Part shown: in pieces, positions 53,980 to 62,742 of the stretch | Position numbering within the stretch: position 1 is the stretch's first letter | Layout: every line of letters starts with the position of its first letter | Source: Maribacter cobaltidurans | Lineage (GTDB): Bacteria; Bacteroidota; Bacteroidia; Flavobacteriales; Flavobacteriaceae | DNA: 64,000 bases | Assembly (NCBI RefSeq): GCF_002269385.1 | Contig: NZ_CP022957.1 | Location: 3,711,001-3,775,000, forward strand | Direction of reading: 5' to 3' | The notes under the pieces: generated by a model | The model's input: the letters and a program-made list of their open reading frames with translations, nothing else | Databases searched by the model: none | Told to the model about the DNA's origin: nothing | Translations under genes and position numbers: made by a program

Positions 53980-54029
53980 AAGCTTAAAGTATACTGGTAG
54001 AAATTAAAAATTAAAGAACCTATTAATAC

Positions 54030-56063
54030 ATGAACCAAGAAATTGATCAATTAGCGGCGGATAATATAAGAGCATTGGCCGTAGCTATGGTAGAAAAGGC
54101 AAATTCTGGACATCCAGGTGGACCCATGGGAGGAGCCGACTATATGCATATTTTATATTCGGAATTTTTTAATTACGATCCAGCGGATATGCACTGGCCG
54201 TTCCGTGACCGCTTCTTTATGGACGCGGGCCACCTTTCTACCTTAATGTACGCACAGTATTATTTGTTGGGAAATTATAAAAAAGACGACATTGCCAATT
54301 TTAGACAATGGGAATCTGTAACACCGGGACATCCGGAAGTTGATGTTGCGAGGGGCATTGAAAATACATCGGGTCCTCTTGGTCAAGGACACACCATGGG
54401 TGTAGGGGCTGCTATTGCAGCGAAGTTTTTACAGGCTCGTTTTGGGGATTGGATGAACCATAAGGTTTATGGGTTTATTTCTGATGGTGGTGTTCAAGAG
54501 GAAATTTCCCAAGGAGCGGGGCGTATTGCCGGACACTTGGGATTGAACAATTTTATTATGTTCTACGATGCCAATGATGTGCAACTTTCGTCCAAGACCG
54601 ATGAGGTAACCTCTGAAGATACAGCCAAAAAATATGAAGCTTGGGGTTGGAAGGTCGTTACAATTGATGGTCACGATCATGACCAGATCAGAAAAGCCCT
54701 GACAGATGCCAATGCGGAAACCGAAAAGCCAACTTTGATTATAGGTCATACCATTATGGGTAAGGGTTGTGTTACAGCAGATGGGGAGATGTATGAAGGG
54801 CACACTGAGCTTCACGGTAAACCCATTGGGGATACTGGTGCCGACTATGAAATGACCCTTAAGAATTTAGGTGCGGATGTTGAAAATCCTTTCGATATCT
54901 TTCAAAAAGTAGCAGAATTTTATGAGGATGTAGTAGGAAGAAAAAGAGCTGCTGCCCATGCCAAAAAATTGGAAATCGATGCGTGGAGAGCTGAAAATAT
55001 GGAGCTCTCAAGCAAATTGGATAGCTTTTTCGATGGTAAGTTACCTCAATTGGATTTTGGTTCCATCGCCCAGAAGGAGGGTCAGGCTACAAGAGCGGCA
55101 TCGTCCAATGTACTGGCCTATTTGGCAGAAAACGTTGAGAACATGATTGTTTCTTCAGCAGATTTATCCAACAGTGATAAAACGGATGGTTTCCTTAAAA
55201 AGACCTCCATTCTTAAAAAGGGCGATTTTTCTGGAGCTTTTTTACAGGCCGGTGTTGCGGAATTGACCATGGCGGCCCTGGCGAACGGTATAGCCCTTCA
55301 CGGGGGAATTATTCCGGTTGTTGCTACATTCTTCGTATTCTCGGATTATATGAAACCGGCAATTCGTTTAAGTGCCATTCAAGAATTGCCCGTTAAATTT
55401 GTCTGGACACACGATGCCTTTAGGGTAGGTGAAGATGGTCCTACGCATCAGCCCATAGAACAAGAGGCACAGATACGATTATTGGAAAAATTGAAAAACC
55501 ACAGTCATGAGCAAAGCTTTGTTGCCTTGCGCCCTGCGGATTCCCAAGAAACCAATGTGGCTTGGAAAATGGCCATTGAAAATAGAAAGACTCCTACTGG
55601 ACTAATATTGTCCAGACAGAATATAAAGGATGTGCCCGCCCAATCCGGTAATCGCTATGAAGAAGCATTGGGTGCTGAAAAAGGAGGGTATCTGGTGCAG
55701 GAAACAAATGACCCTGATGTAATTCTTATTGCCAATGGTTCAGAAGTGTCTACGCTCGTGGATGCTTCAAAATTATTGGAGGAAAAGAAAAATCTAAAGG
55801 TCAATATAGCATCTATCCCATCCGAAGGAATTTTTAGGCAGCAACCAAAGGAATATCAGGAAAAAGTGATTCCTGGCAATAAACCTGTATTTGGATTGAC
55901 TGCTGGCTTGCCCGTTAATCTGGAAGGTTTGGCTGGTCCAAATGGAAAGGTTTTCGGACTTGAGCATTTTGGATATTCTGCTCCCGCAGGTGTATTGGAT
56001 GAAAAATTTGGATTTACGGGAGATCAGGTTTATGAACAAGTAATAGAATTTTTGAACAAGTAA
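54030..56063 (+). CDS. tkt: Transketolase
   Basis: A full-length 677-residue thiamine diphosphate enzyme that exchanges two-carbon units between sugar phosphates in the pentose phosphate pathway. Conserved parts are SGHPGGPMGGADYMHILY, TPGHPEVDVARGIENTSGPLGQGH, the cofactor site FISDGGVQEEISQGAG...NDVQ, and the C-terminal domain RVGEDGPTHQPIEQEAQ. It is followed after 12 bp by transaldolase, its pathway partner. Confidence 0.97.
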   Translation: MNQEIDQLAADNIRALAVAMVEKANSGHPGGPMGGADYMHILYSEFFNYDPADMHWPFRDRFFMDAGHLSTLMYAQYYLLGNYKKDDIANFRQWESVTPGHPEVDVARGIENTSGPLGQGHTMGVGAAIAAKFLQARFGDWMNHKVYGFISDGGVQEEISQGAGRIAGHLGLNNFIMFYDANDVQLSSKTDEVTSEDTAKKYEAWGWKVVTIDGHDHDQIRKALTDANAETEKPTLIIGHTIMGKGCVTADGEMYEGHTELHGKPIGDTGADYEMTLKNLGADVENPFDIFQKVAEFYEDVVGRKRAAAHAKKLEIDAWRAENMELSSKLDSFFDGKLPQLDFGSIAQKEGQATRAASSNVLAYLAENVENMIVSSADLSNSDKTDGFLKKTSILKKGDFSGAFLQAGVAELTMAALANGIALHGGIIPVVATFFVFSDYMKPAIRLSAIQELPVKFVWTHDAFRVGEDGPTHQPIEQEAQIRLLEKLKNHSHEQSFVALRPADSQETNVAWKMAIENRKTPTGLILSRQNIKDVPAQSGNRYEEALGAEKGGYLVQETNDPDVILIANGSEVSTLVDASKLLEEKKNLKVNIASIPSEGIFRQQPKEYQEKVIPGNKPVFGLTAGLPVNLEGLAGPNGKVFGLEHFGYSAPAGVLDEKFGFTGDQVYEQVIEFLNK

Positions 56064-56075
56064 AACAGAAATAAA

Positions 56076-56729
56076 ATGAAATTTTTTATAGATACAGCGA
56101 ATTTAGATGAAATAAAAGAAGCTCAGGACATGGGGGTTTTGGATGGTGTAACCACCAATCCGTCCCTAATGGCCAAAGAAGGTATTACCGGAACGGAAAA
56201 TATCATGAATCATTACAAAAAAATATGTAATTTGGTAGATGGTCATGTGAGCGCAGAGGTTATTTCCACGGATTTTGATGGAATGGTAGAGGAAGGTGAA
56301 AAATTGGCAGCGCTAAACCCTCAGATTGTAGTGAAACTTCCTATGATTGCTGAAGGAGTAAAAGCGTGTAAATATTTTTCGGATAAGGGAATCAAGACCA
56401 ATGTAACCCTAGTTTTCTCGGCCGGTCAAGCCTTATTGGCGGCAAAAGCGGGGGCAACGTATGTTTCCCCTTTTATCGGACGATTGGATGATATCTCTAC
56501 GGATGGTTTGGGGTTGATAGCTGATATTCGTCTTATTTATGACAATTACGGTTTTGAAACCGAAATTTTGGCTGCATCCGTAAGACACATTATGCACGTA
56601 TTGGATTGTGCCAAAATAGGTGCAGATGTAATGACAGGTCCTTTATCCGCTATTAAGGGGCTTCTAAAACATCCATTGACCGATAGTGGTCTTGCTAAAT
56701 TCCTTGAAGATTACAAGAAAGGAAACTAA
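56076..56729 (+). CDS. Transaldolase, FSA/TalC-like short form
   Basis: A 217-residue enzyme of the short (about 220 residue) transaldolase group, starting [20 protein letters not shown] with [13 protein letters not shown] and the Schiff-base lysine in PQIVVKLPM (Lys87). Members act as transaldolases or as fructose-6-phosphate aldolases. The close link to transketolase favours the transaldolase role in the pentose phosphate pathway. Confidence 0.95.
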   Translation: MKFFIDTANLDEIKEAQDMGVLDGVTTNPSLMAKEGITGTENIMNHYKKICNLVDGHVSAEVISTDFDGMVEEGEKLAALNPQIVVKLPMIAEGVKACKYFSDKGIKTNVTLVFSAGQALLAAKAGATYVSPFIGRLDDISTDGLGLIADIRLIYDNYGFETEILAASVRHIMHVLDCAKIGADVMTGPLSAIKGLLKHPLTDSGLAKFLEDYKKGN

Positions 56730-56750
56730 AATATGGATTATATATAATCT

Positions 56751-56782
56751 AAAAAACACCCAGCTTGTTGGGTGTTTTTTTT
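56751..56782 (+). terminator. Terminator after the transaldolase gene
   Basis: Stem AACACCCA/TGGGTGTT with a short loop and a run of eight T residues. Confidence 0.88.
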
Positions 56783-56861
56783 GGCTTTGGGTTAAAAAAG
56801 GATGTTATTGGCTTCCCCGAGTATAATAAGTAAATTTACAGGTAGCCTAAGAGATATTAAA

Positions 56862-57992
56862 ATGCACAAATTATTCAGGATCTTTTTGTCAATTGTCGCA
56901 GGTGTGGGTTTGGTGGCGTGTAAGCAGGAGGTAAAGAAGGAAACGGAAAGTTCAAAATCCGGAAGGGAGATTTCAAACGTCATTAATAACGATTCAGTCC
57001 TATTGGTAGAAAAACCCAATGATGTTGACACCCCAGAGGGTATGGTTTGGATTCCGGGCGGAGAGTTGAAACAAGGGGCCGTTCCCCAGGACAAAATGGC
57101 CATGCAACACGAAAAGCCGGCCATAAATGTTTTGGTCGATGGTTTCTTTATGGATATCACCGAAGTGACGAATGCACAATTCGAGAAATTTGTAAACGAG
57201 ACGGGTTATGTGACCACGGCAGAAAGAGCAATCGATTGGGAGGAATTAAAGAAGCAGGTTCCCGAAGGAACGGAGAAGCCCCATGATTCGGTCTTGCAGC
57301 CCGGTGCGTTGACCTTTAAAAAAACAAAAACCTCAGTACCCAATCTTTACGATTTTTCACAATGGTGGAATTGGACCATAGGTGCGGATTGGAAACATCC
57401 AAACGGACCTGAAAGTAATATTATAGGTAAGGAAAACTACCCGGTTGTACAAATATCCTATGAGGATGCTTTGGCCTACTGCCAATGGGCCGGAAGACGA
57501 TTACCAACGGAGGCTGAGTGGGAGCTAGCCGCTAGGGCAGGGAAGAAGGGTACAACATTCTTTTGGGGAGACGATATTTCGGTTCTTCAACAAAGGGCGA
57601 ATACTTGGGAAGGGGAGTTCCCGGTAACAAACACCAAAGCAGATGGGTTCGAATTTAGGGCACCGGTCAAATCGTATCCCCCAAACGACTATGGGCTTTA
57701 TGATATGGCGGGCAATGTTTGGGAGTGGACAAGTGATTGGTACAATACCAATTACTATAAGGAGGTTAAAGCTATGGGTGAGGTTCAAAAGAATCCGCAG
57801 GGTGCCACAAAGCCATTTACCCCTAATAATCCCTATGCCAAGGAGAAGGTCATTAAAGGCGGATCCTTTTTGTGCAGTGCTTCTTATTGTGCTAGTTATA
57901 GGGTTTCGGCCAAGATGGGGTCCAGTATGGATTCTTCCCTAGAGCATACCGGTTTTAGAACGGTTGCCACTGTAGATATGTTGACCGATTAG
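56862..57992 (+). CDS. Formylglycine-generating-enzyme (SUMF1)-like lipoprotein
   Basis: A 376-residue protein starting MHKLFRIFLSIVAGVGLVAC, a lipoprotein signal with lipobox Cys20; a start 60 bp earlier (56802) lies close to the transaldolase terminator and adds an implausible lead. The FGE-sulfatase domain (about 45-370) has GMVWIPGGELKQG, YPVVQISYEDALAYCQWAG, and the end GGSFLCSASYCASYR with Cys338 and Cys343 at the spacing of the two catalytic cysteines of SUMF1. It could convert cysteine to formylglycine in sulfatases at the cell envelope. No sulfatase gene is in the window. A structural role like that of the gliding lipoproteins GldJ/GldK is an alternative. Confidence 0.88.
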   Translation: MHKLFRIFLSIVAGVGLVACKQEVKKETESSKSGREISNVINNDSVLLVEKPNDVDTPEGMVWIPGGELKQGAVPQDKMAMQHEKPAINVLVDGFFMDITEVTNAQFEKFVNETGYVTTAERAIDWEELKKQVPEGTEKPHDSVLQPGALTFKKTKTSVPNLYDFSQWWNWTIGADWKHPNGPESNIIGKENYPVVQISYEDALAYCQWAGRRLPTEAEWELAARAGKKGTTFFWGDDISVLQQRANTWEGEFPVTNTKADGFEFRAPVKSYPPNDYGLYDMAGNVWEWTSDWYNTNYYKEVKAMGEVQKNPQGATKPFTPNNPYAKEKVIKGGSFLCSASYCASYRVSAKMGSSMDSSLEHTGFRTVATVDMLTD

Positions 57993-58122
57993 CGCCTATA
58001 CCTCGTTATGTTTATACTTTTTAGGATAAGCCTATTTCGGTGAAAACTTTTAATAACTTCAATGTAAGGTTTTTATCCAATACCCTACTTTTGTAAAACA
58101 AATTCAAAGAATTTTTAATATT

Positions 58123-59106
58123 ATGTCGGAAGCAATAGAGCGAGTTAAAACATTGATAATAGGGTCTGGACCGGCAGGGTACACTGCGGCCATTTATGCT
58201 TCAAGAGCAGATTTGAAACCGGTTTTATATACAGGTATGGAGCCTGGAGGCCAATTGACAACGACCACTGAGGTGGACAACTTTCCAGGATATCCAGAAG
58301 GAATAGACGGACCTTCCATGATGGTTCAGCTACAACAACAAGCCGAACGTTTTGGTACGGATGTTCGGATAGGTATGGCAACCGCAGTTGAGTTTAGCCA
58401 AAAAGTAGGGGGAATCCATAAGATTACCGTGGATAATGATAAACAGATAGAAGCAGAAACAGTTATTATTTCTACTGGGGCTTCAGCAAAATACCTAAAT
58501 ATCCCTAGTGAACAAAGGCTAAGAGGTGGTGGAGTTTCAGCCTGTGCCGTTTGTGACGGTTTTTTCTATAAGGGTCAGGATGTAGCCATTGTAGGTGCCG
58601 GGGATACAGCGGCCGAGGAGGCATCCTATTTGGCGAATATCTGTAATAAGGTTACTATGTTGGTCCGTAAGGATTATATGAGAGCCTCTAAGGCCATGCA
58701 ACACAGGGTTCAAAGCCTTAAGAATATCGAGATAAAGTATAACACGGAAGTAGATGAAGTTTTGGGGGACCAAGTTGTTGAAGGACTTAGAATGGTGAAC
58801 AACCAAACAGGGGAGAAGGAGGAAATTGCTATTACCGGACTTTTTATTGCCATCGGGCACAAACCCAATACGGATATATTTAAAGGACAACTGGATATGG
58901 ATGAAACGGGTTATATTATTACCAAGGGTAAATCCACCAAAACGAATATACCAGGTGTTTTTGCTTCCGGTGACGCACAGGACAAAGAATATCGTCAAGC
59001 GGTTACCGCAGCAGGGACTGGATGTATGGCGGCCTTGGATGCCGAGCGTTACCTGGCCACTATAGGTTCGGTAGAAGAGACTATAGCGGATAATTACAAC
59101 ATTTAA
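58123..59106 (+). CDS. trxB: Thioredoxin reductase
   Basis: A 327-residue NADPH- and FAD-dependent enzyme. It has the FAD motif LIIGSGPAGYTAAIYASRA, the redox pair SACAVCDGFF (Cys141, Cys144), the NADPH motif VAIVGAGDTAAEEASYLA and the C-terminal FASGDAQDKEYRQAVTAAG. It reduces thioredoxin, supporting disulfide and persulfide reduction in the cytoplasm. It is monocistronic and followed by a strong terminator. Confidence 0.97.
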   Translation: MSEAIERVKTLIIGSGPAGYTAAIYASRADLKPVLYTGMEPGGQLTTTTEVDNFPGYPEGIDGPSMMVQLQQQAERFGTDVRIGMATAVEFSQKVGGIHKITVDNDKQIEAETVIISTGASAKYLNIPSEQRLRGGGVSACAVCDGFFYKGQDVAIVGAGDTAAEEASYLANICNKVTMLVRKDYMRASKAMQHRVQSLKNIEIKYNTEVDEVLGDQVVEGLRMVNNQTGEKEEIAITGLFIAIGHKPNTDIFKGQLDMDETGYIITKGKSTKTNIPGVFASGDAQDKEYRQAVTAAGTGCMAALDAERYLATIGSVEETIADNYNI

Positions 59107-59128
59107 AGGTTTCAAGTTCTTTGAAATT

Positions 59129-59157
59129 AAAAAGCGCCTTTTTGGGCGCTTTTTTTG
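59129..59157 (+). terminator. Terminator after trxB
   Basis: Stem AAAGCGCC/GGCGCTTT with a short T-rich loop and a following run of T residues. It may also serve the minus-strand gene ending at 59179. Confidence 0.88.
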
Positions 59158-59178
59158 TTCTACCTATGTGCAGAATTT

Positions 59179-59625
59179 TTAATCGATTCGCATATAATTT
59201 TCTGAATATACCCTATTTCCATTGTCATCCAAGGTAATTTGGCTAAAGTTATCGTCGTCTAGGATAAGTTCAAACTTGAATACCTGAACGGTATCCTGTA
59301 TTTTCATCATTTCGGCAGAACCATATTCTAGGCGTTCTTCCAGTTCATTTTGTGTATTCGTATAGGAACCGTATCCAAACCATTCCACTGGATCATCAGG
59401 TGAATAACGTGTCCACATGACCTTACCCTTACTATAAATCTTAACCTGGCGATAACCATTTACGTTCTGTAATGTATCCGACACACCTTGTTCATCATAA
59501 TTATATCGGTTGATCAGTTCCCAGGTTCCTTCTAAGGAATTCGGGCTTTGTAGTTTTAAAGTGGTAATACTGGTAAGGGACACCAATAAGAACATCAATA
59601 AAACAGACCCAATTAATTTTTTCAT
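59179..59625 (-). CDS. Small secreted lipocalin-like protein, function unknown
   Basis: A 148-residue protein from MKKLIGSVLLMFLLVSLTS, a signal peptide; a longer form from 59688 adds 21 residues that spoil it. The mature part contains SLEGTWELINRYNYDE and strands typical of the small lipocalin-like or DUF4488-type proteins of Bacteroidota (GTWEL start, KVMWTRYS). Ligand unknown. Confidence 0.75.
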   Translation of the reverse strand: MKKLIGSVLLMFLLVSLTSITTLKLQSPNSLEGTWELINRYNYDEQGVSDTLQNVNGYRQVKIYSKGKVMWTRYSPDDPVEWFGYGSYTNTQNELEERLEYGSAEMMKIQDTVQVFKFELILDDDNFSQITLDDNGNRVYSENYMRID

Positions 59626-59737
59626 GGCCCTATTATTTAATGGTTGATAATACCATAAAAGATACAAATAATAATGATAATTTAACAAAATTTATATTAA
59701 ATTATTATGAAATTATCAATACACAATATTGTTTGGC

Positions 59738-60787
59738 TTACCCATTATATTGGTTTAGGGCATTTGTCAAGGAATCTATATCGGCTTTTCGATGTGAGGC
59801 CGATAAGACAATACGACTCATAGTTTCTGAACTTTCCTTGGGGTAGTTAAAATTGGTGACAATGATTTGTTTCTTTTCTAGAAACTGTACCAGCTCCTTA
59901 TTTAAGAATGTAAATGTGGGATGGCCTCTCATATATCTAAAGTGCCCAAGTGATACCATATTTGCTAAAAAATAGTCTAAATTGGTCTTGAGGATATTTC
60001 TTCTTTCGGAATATATGGGTGCCGCCTCCAAAAAAGTAGCCATGGCCGCTGGACTTGCAGGACTGGAACCACCATAAAATGAAGTACTTTCCATTTGTGA
60101 CAGGTCTTCCTTGTCTCCAAAAATAGCCCCCGCTTGAACACCAAATCCTTTTCCCAGAGAACAGCAAACGAATAATTTTTTTGGGTTCAATGCCTGTAAG
60201 GATTGAAACGCACCACTTCCGTTGTTTCCAATAATTCCAATGCCATGGGAATCGTCCGCCACCAATATAATCTCATTAAGGGGAAGAATTTTCAAACTTT
60301 CAAAATCCGAGTAACCGCCTCCTGAAAAATCAATGGTATCCATGAACAATACAGGAGTTTTTGCGTTGGGTTCGTTCAAATAATTTCGCAAGGCAATATT
60401 TAAGCTAGCAAAGGTCACATAGTTCTTTACCTGGTTTCGAAATAAGGCCGAGTGTGTGTTGGGTGCATAAAAGGGTTTACAGGATTTTTTGTGAATGAAA
60501 TCAGATAAGAACTGTCCGGCTAAATAACCTGAGGATTGGGTGATGCAAGCTTCGCTTCCTACCAAATCCGAAAGATGGTCTTCGGCCAAATCGAAGATGG
60601 AGAACTGAACATTGGATTTTCTTGATGCACTATAGTTGGTGCCGTATTTTCTTATATTTTTTATAAAGAGCTCCTGAAACTCCGGATGGTCCTGAAGCCC
60701 CAAATACGAAGTTCCTCCAAAATAAAGATGTTTTTTACCCGCTACTAAAATTTCCCTTCCTGGAAATGAATCGATTAAAAATGCCAT
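59738..60787 (-). CDS. PLP-dependent alpha-oxoamine synthase-like enzyme (AONS family)
   Basis: A 349-residue fold-type I PLP enzyme. It has HLYFGGTSYLGLQDHPEFQ, YGTNYSASRKSNVQ, VADDSHGIGIIGNNGSG and the lysine region CSLGKGFGVQAGAIFGD, in the order found in 8-amino-7-oxononanoate synthase and 2-amino-3-ketobutyrate ligase. It is shorter than BioF (about 385) at the N-terminus. It follows the dipeptide epimerase gene by 5 bp. No biotin gene is nearby, so its substrate need not be pimeloyl-CoA or -ACP; a role tied to the epimerase product is possible. Confidence 0.83.
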   Translation of the reverse strand: MAFLIDSFPGREILVAGKKHLYFGGTSYLGLQDHPEFQELFIKNIRKYGTNYSASRKSNVQFSIFDLAEDHLSDLVGSEACITQSSGYLAGQFLSDFIHKKSCKPFYAPNTHSALFRNQVKNYVTFASLNIALRNYLNEPNAKTPVLFMDTIDFSGGGYSDFESLKILPLNEIILVADDSHGIGIIGNNGSGAFQSLQALNPKKLFVCCSLGKGFGVQAGAIFGDKEDLSQMESTSFYGGSSPASPAAMATFLEAAPIYSERRNILKTNLDYFLANMVSLGHFRYMRGHPTFTFLNKELVQFLEKKQIIVTNFNYPKESSETMSRIVLSASHRKADIDSLTNALNQYNG

Positions 60788-60792
60788 ATAGT

Positions 60793-61803
60793 TTACATCA
60801 TCGTTACGCCACTACCGGCTAATCCTGGAAATATTACTTGGCCACCTTCCCTAATTTCTACGCCTTTTGCAATGTCCGACTTCAAAAGTAGGGCTCCATC
60901 CATATCCACATAATCCAGTTGTGGCAATAATTGGGCTATAGCCGAAATCCCTACGGTAGACTCCGTCATACAGCCAACCATAACTTTTAGGCCTAGGTCT
61001 TTACCCTTCTGTATCATACGAAGGGCAGGAGTGAGGCCACCGCACTTGGTAAGCTTAATGTTGATTCCATTAAAATGTAAGGCACATTTTTCCACATCGG
61101 CTTCAACAATACAACTTTCGTCAGCAATAATAGGTAGTACGCTTTGATGCACTACCTTTTCCATACCTTCCCAATCATCTGCCTTTAAGGGTTGCTCCAA
61201 GAACTCTACGCCCAATTCTTTTAATAGCGGGACATTCTGTATTGTTTCTTCAGCGGTCCAGGCGCAATTGGCATCGATTCTAAAAATGGCGTTGGTATGT
61301 TTTCTAAGTTCCCTTACTATGGCTACATCGTCTTCGGTACCTAATTTAATCTTGTAAATAGGCCAGGGCATGTCCATCATTTTCGATACCATTTCCTCAA
61401 TAGGTGCTATACCTATAGTATAGTTTGTAATGGGATAATGATCTTTTTGGGTGCCCCAAAGTTCGTATAATGGTTTTCCTTTCAATTTTCCGTAAAGATC
61501 GTTTGCTGCTAAATCCAAGGCACAAAGTGCAAAATTGGACAGGTTCTTAGTTTTAAGGAATTCATGAAACGTCTCCGGATTTTGAAAGTCATAGGATTCT
61601 ATGTCTTCTTGTATCCCTTCAATTTCCTCCATCATGCTTTCTACGGAAATTCGGTAATAGGGATTACTGGTTGCCTCACCAAATCCCGAATGTCCGTTAA
61701 GGCTTAGTGTTACGATAAGCGTATTTTGAAAATCATGCGATTCCCTAGAAATACTGAAGGTGTGCTTTAACACCAAAGTATGTTTTTGTAGCTGTATTTG
61801 CAT
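60793..61803 (-). CDS. Dipeptide epimerase (enolase superfamily)
   Basis: A 336-residue protein from MQIQLQKHTLVLKHTFSISR; an ATG 39 bp earlier (61842) falls in the terminator of the gene to the right and is rejected. The muconate-lactonising subgroup signature is present: YKIKLG (Lys), IDANCAWT, EQPL, IIADESC and INIKLTKCGG. It probably epimerises L-Ala-D/L-Glu or a similar dipeptide in peptidoglycan recycling. Substrate specificity cannot be fixed by eye. Confidence 0.88.
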   Translation of the reverse strand: MQIQLQKHTLVLKHTFSISRESHDFQNTLIVTLSLNGHSGFGEATSNPYYRISVESMMEEIEGIQEDIESYDFQNPETFHEFLKTKNLSNFALCALDLAANDLYGKLKGKPLYELWGTQKDHYPITNYTIGIAPIEEMVSKMMDMPWPIYKIKLGTEDDVAIVRELRKHTNAIFRIDANCAWTAEETIQNVPLLKELGVEFLEQPLKADDWEGMEKVVHQSVLPIIADESCIVEADVEKCALHFNGINIKLTKCGGLTPALRMIQKGKDLGLKVMVGCMTESTVGISAIAQLLPQLDYVDMDGALLLKSDIAKGVEIREGGQVIFPGLAGSGVTMM

Positions 61804-61841
61804 GTTACTAAGATAGGGATATGCCCTATAATCCAAAATCA

Positions 61842-61867
61842 AAACCCACTGAAATTTCAGTGGGTTT
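61842..61867 (-). terminator. Terminator after the DUF2807 gene
   Basis: A perfect 13-bp inverted repeat AAACCCACTGAAA/TTTCAGTGGGTTT followed on the minus strand by TGATTTT. It ends 38 bp before the epimerase ATG. Confidence 0.85.
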
Positions 61868-61893
61868 GTTGGTTGAATGATTCAATTTTCCAA

Positions 61894-62625
61894 TTAGTAT
61901 TTATGGACGCTTCCAGAAACCGATTTGTTCTTTTTTACGGTTGGGTCTCCTTTGTAGGATATGTTTCCCCCGCTACTGGCATCCGCGGTAAGAAGATCGG
62001 ATACATTTACGCTAATATTAGATCCGCTACTGGCCTCGGCGCGACATTCTTCCGAAATTAAGTCTTTTGCCCTTATATTGGCGCCACTACTTCCATCCAC
62101 ATATACTTCTTTAGCATTTCCTGAAATTTCGATATTGGCGCCACTGCTTGCATCTATTTCCAAATGATTGGCTTTAACCTCAATGTTTAGGATGGAACCA
62201 CTGCTGGAATCTATATTGATGTCATCTCCGGTAATACCATTCTGTGAGGTTAGTTGTGCGCCACTGGAGCTTTCCAAGGAAGTGATTTCCGGTAAGGAAA
62301 CAAAAACCTTTTTAGTGGCTCTGCCAATGTTTTCGATGGCATGTATTTTCAGTTTACCATTTCGGATGTCTGTACCGATCAAATCTATGATGTTTTCATC
62401 TCCTTCCACTGAAATGCTGAAATCCGATGCCTGGGTCACATAGACCTGTATTCCTTCCGAAGCATGTACTACATTAAAATCTTCGGTTACTTCCCTAGTC
62501 TCCTCCACAACGATACCGTTGCCGGCCTTTCCTGAACCAAAATCCCCGAAATTAATATCGAATCCACAGGAGGTAAGGAATATGGCAAGTACAAATGCGA
62601 TGGTTACTCTAACTATTGTTGTCAT
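61894..62625 (-). CDS. Head-GIN-domain (DUF2807) lipoprotein
   Basis: A 243-residue lipoprotein (lipobox LTSC, Cys20). The rest is a right-handed beta-helix-like DUF2807 domain with GNGIVVEETREV and repeated SSGA/ASSG turns (LESSSGAQL, DASSGANIEI, DGSSGANIRA, EASSGSNISV, DASSGGNISY). Such proteins are common in Bacteroidota next to PspC-domain proteins and are thought to sit at the envelope, perhaps in stress response. It lies 117 bp downstream of a PspC-type gene. Confidence 0.92.
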   Translation of the reverse strand: MTTIVRVTIAFVLAIFLTSCGFDINFGDFGSGKAGNGIVVEETREVTEDFNVVHASEGIQVYVTQASDFSISVEGDENIIDLIGTDIRNGKLKIHAIENIGRATKKVFVSLPEITSLESSSGAQLTSQNGITGDDINIDSSSGSILNIEVKANHLEIDASSGANIEISGNAKEVYVDGSSGANIRAKDLISEECRAEASSGSNISVNVSDLLTADASSGGNISYKGDPTVKKNKSVSGSVHKY

Positions 62626-62742
62626 GATGTTCGTTTTTTGATTGTTGTTTATTGAATGATGTAAAATTGATAAAATTGCTTCTCTCGTTTAAAATTATAC
62701 TACCGAATTGTAATATTTCCTATCTGAATTGTAATAGGCCGA

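Larger units (their letters stand above)
53633..54029. other. Intergenic region with terminator and transketolase promoter
   Basis: This 397-bp gap holds the YceI terminator near its left end and the transketolase promoter near its right end. The middle is A+T-rich with no recognisable gene. A minus-strand reading frame across it (53661-54050) overlaps the transketolase start and lacks any recognisable domain. Confidence 0.6.

Noticed and set aside
53661..54050. Minus-strand 129-codon reading frame before transketolase
   Set aside because: It overlaps the transketolase start and promoter, has no recognisable domain and is rich in residues expected from A+T-rich noncoding DNA.
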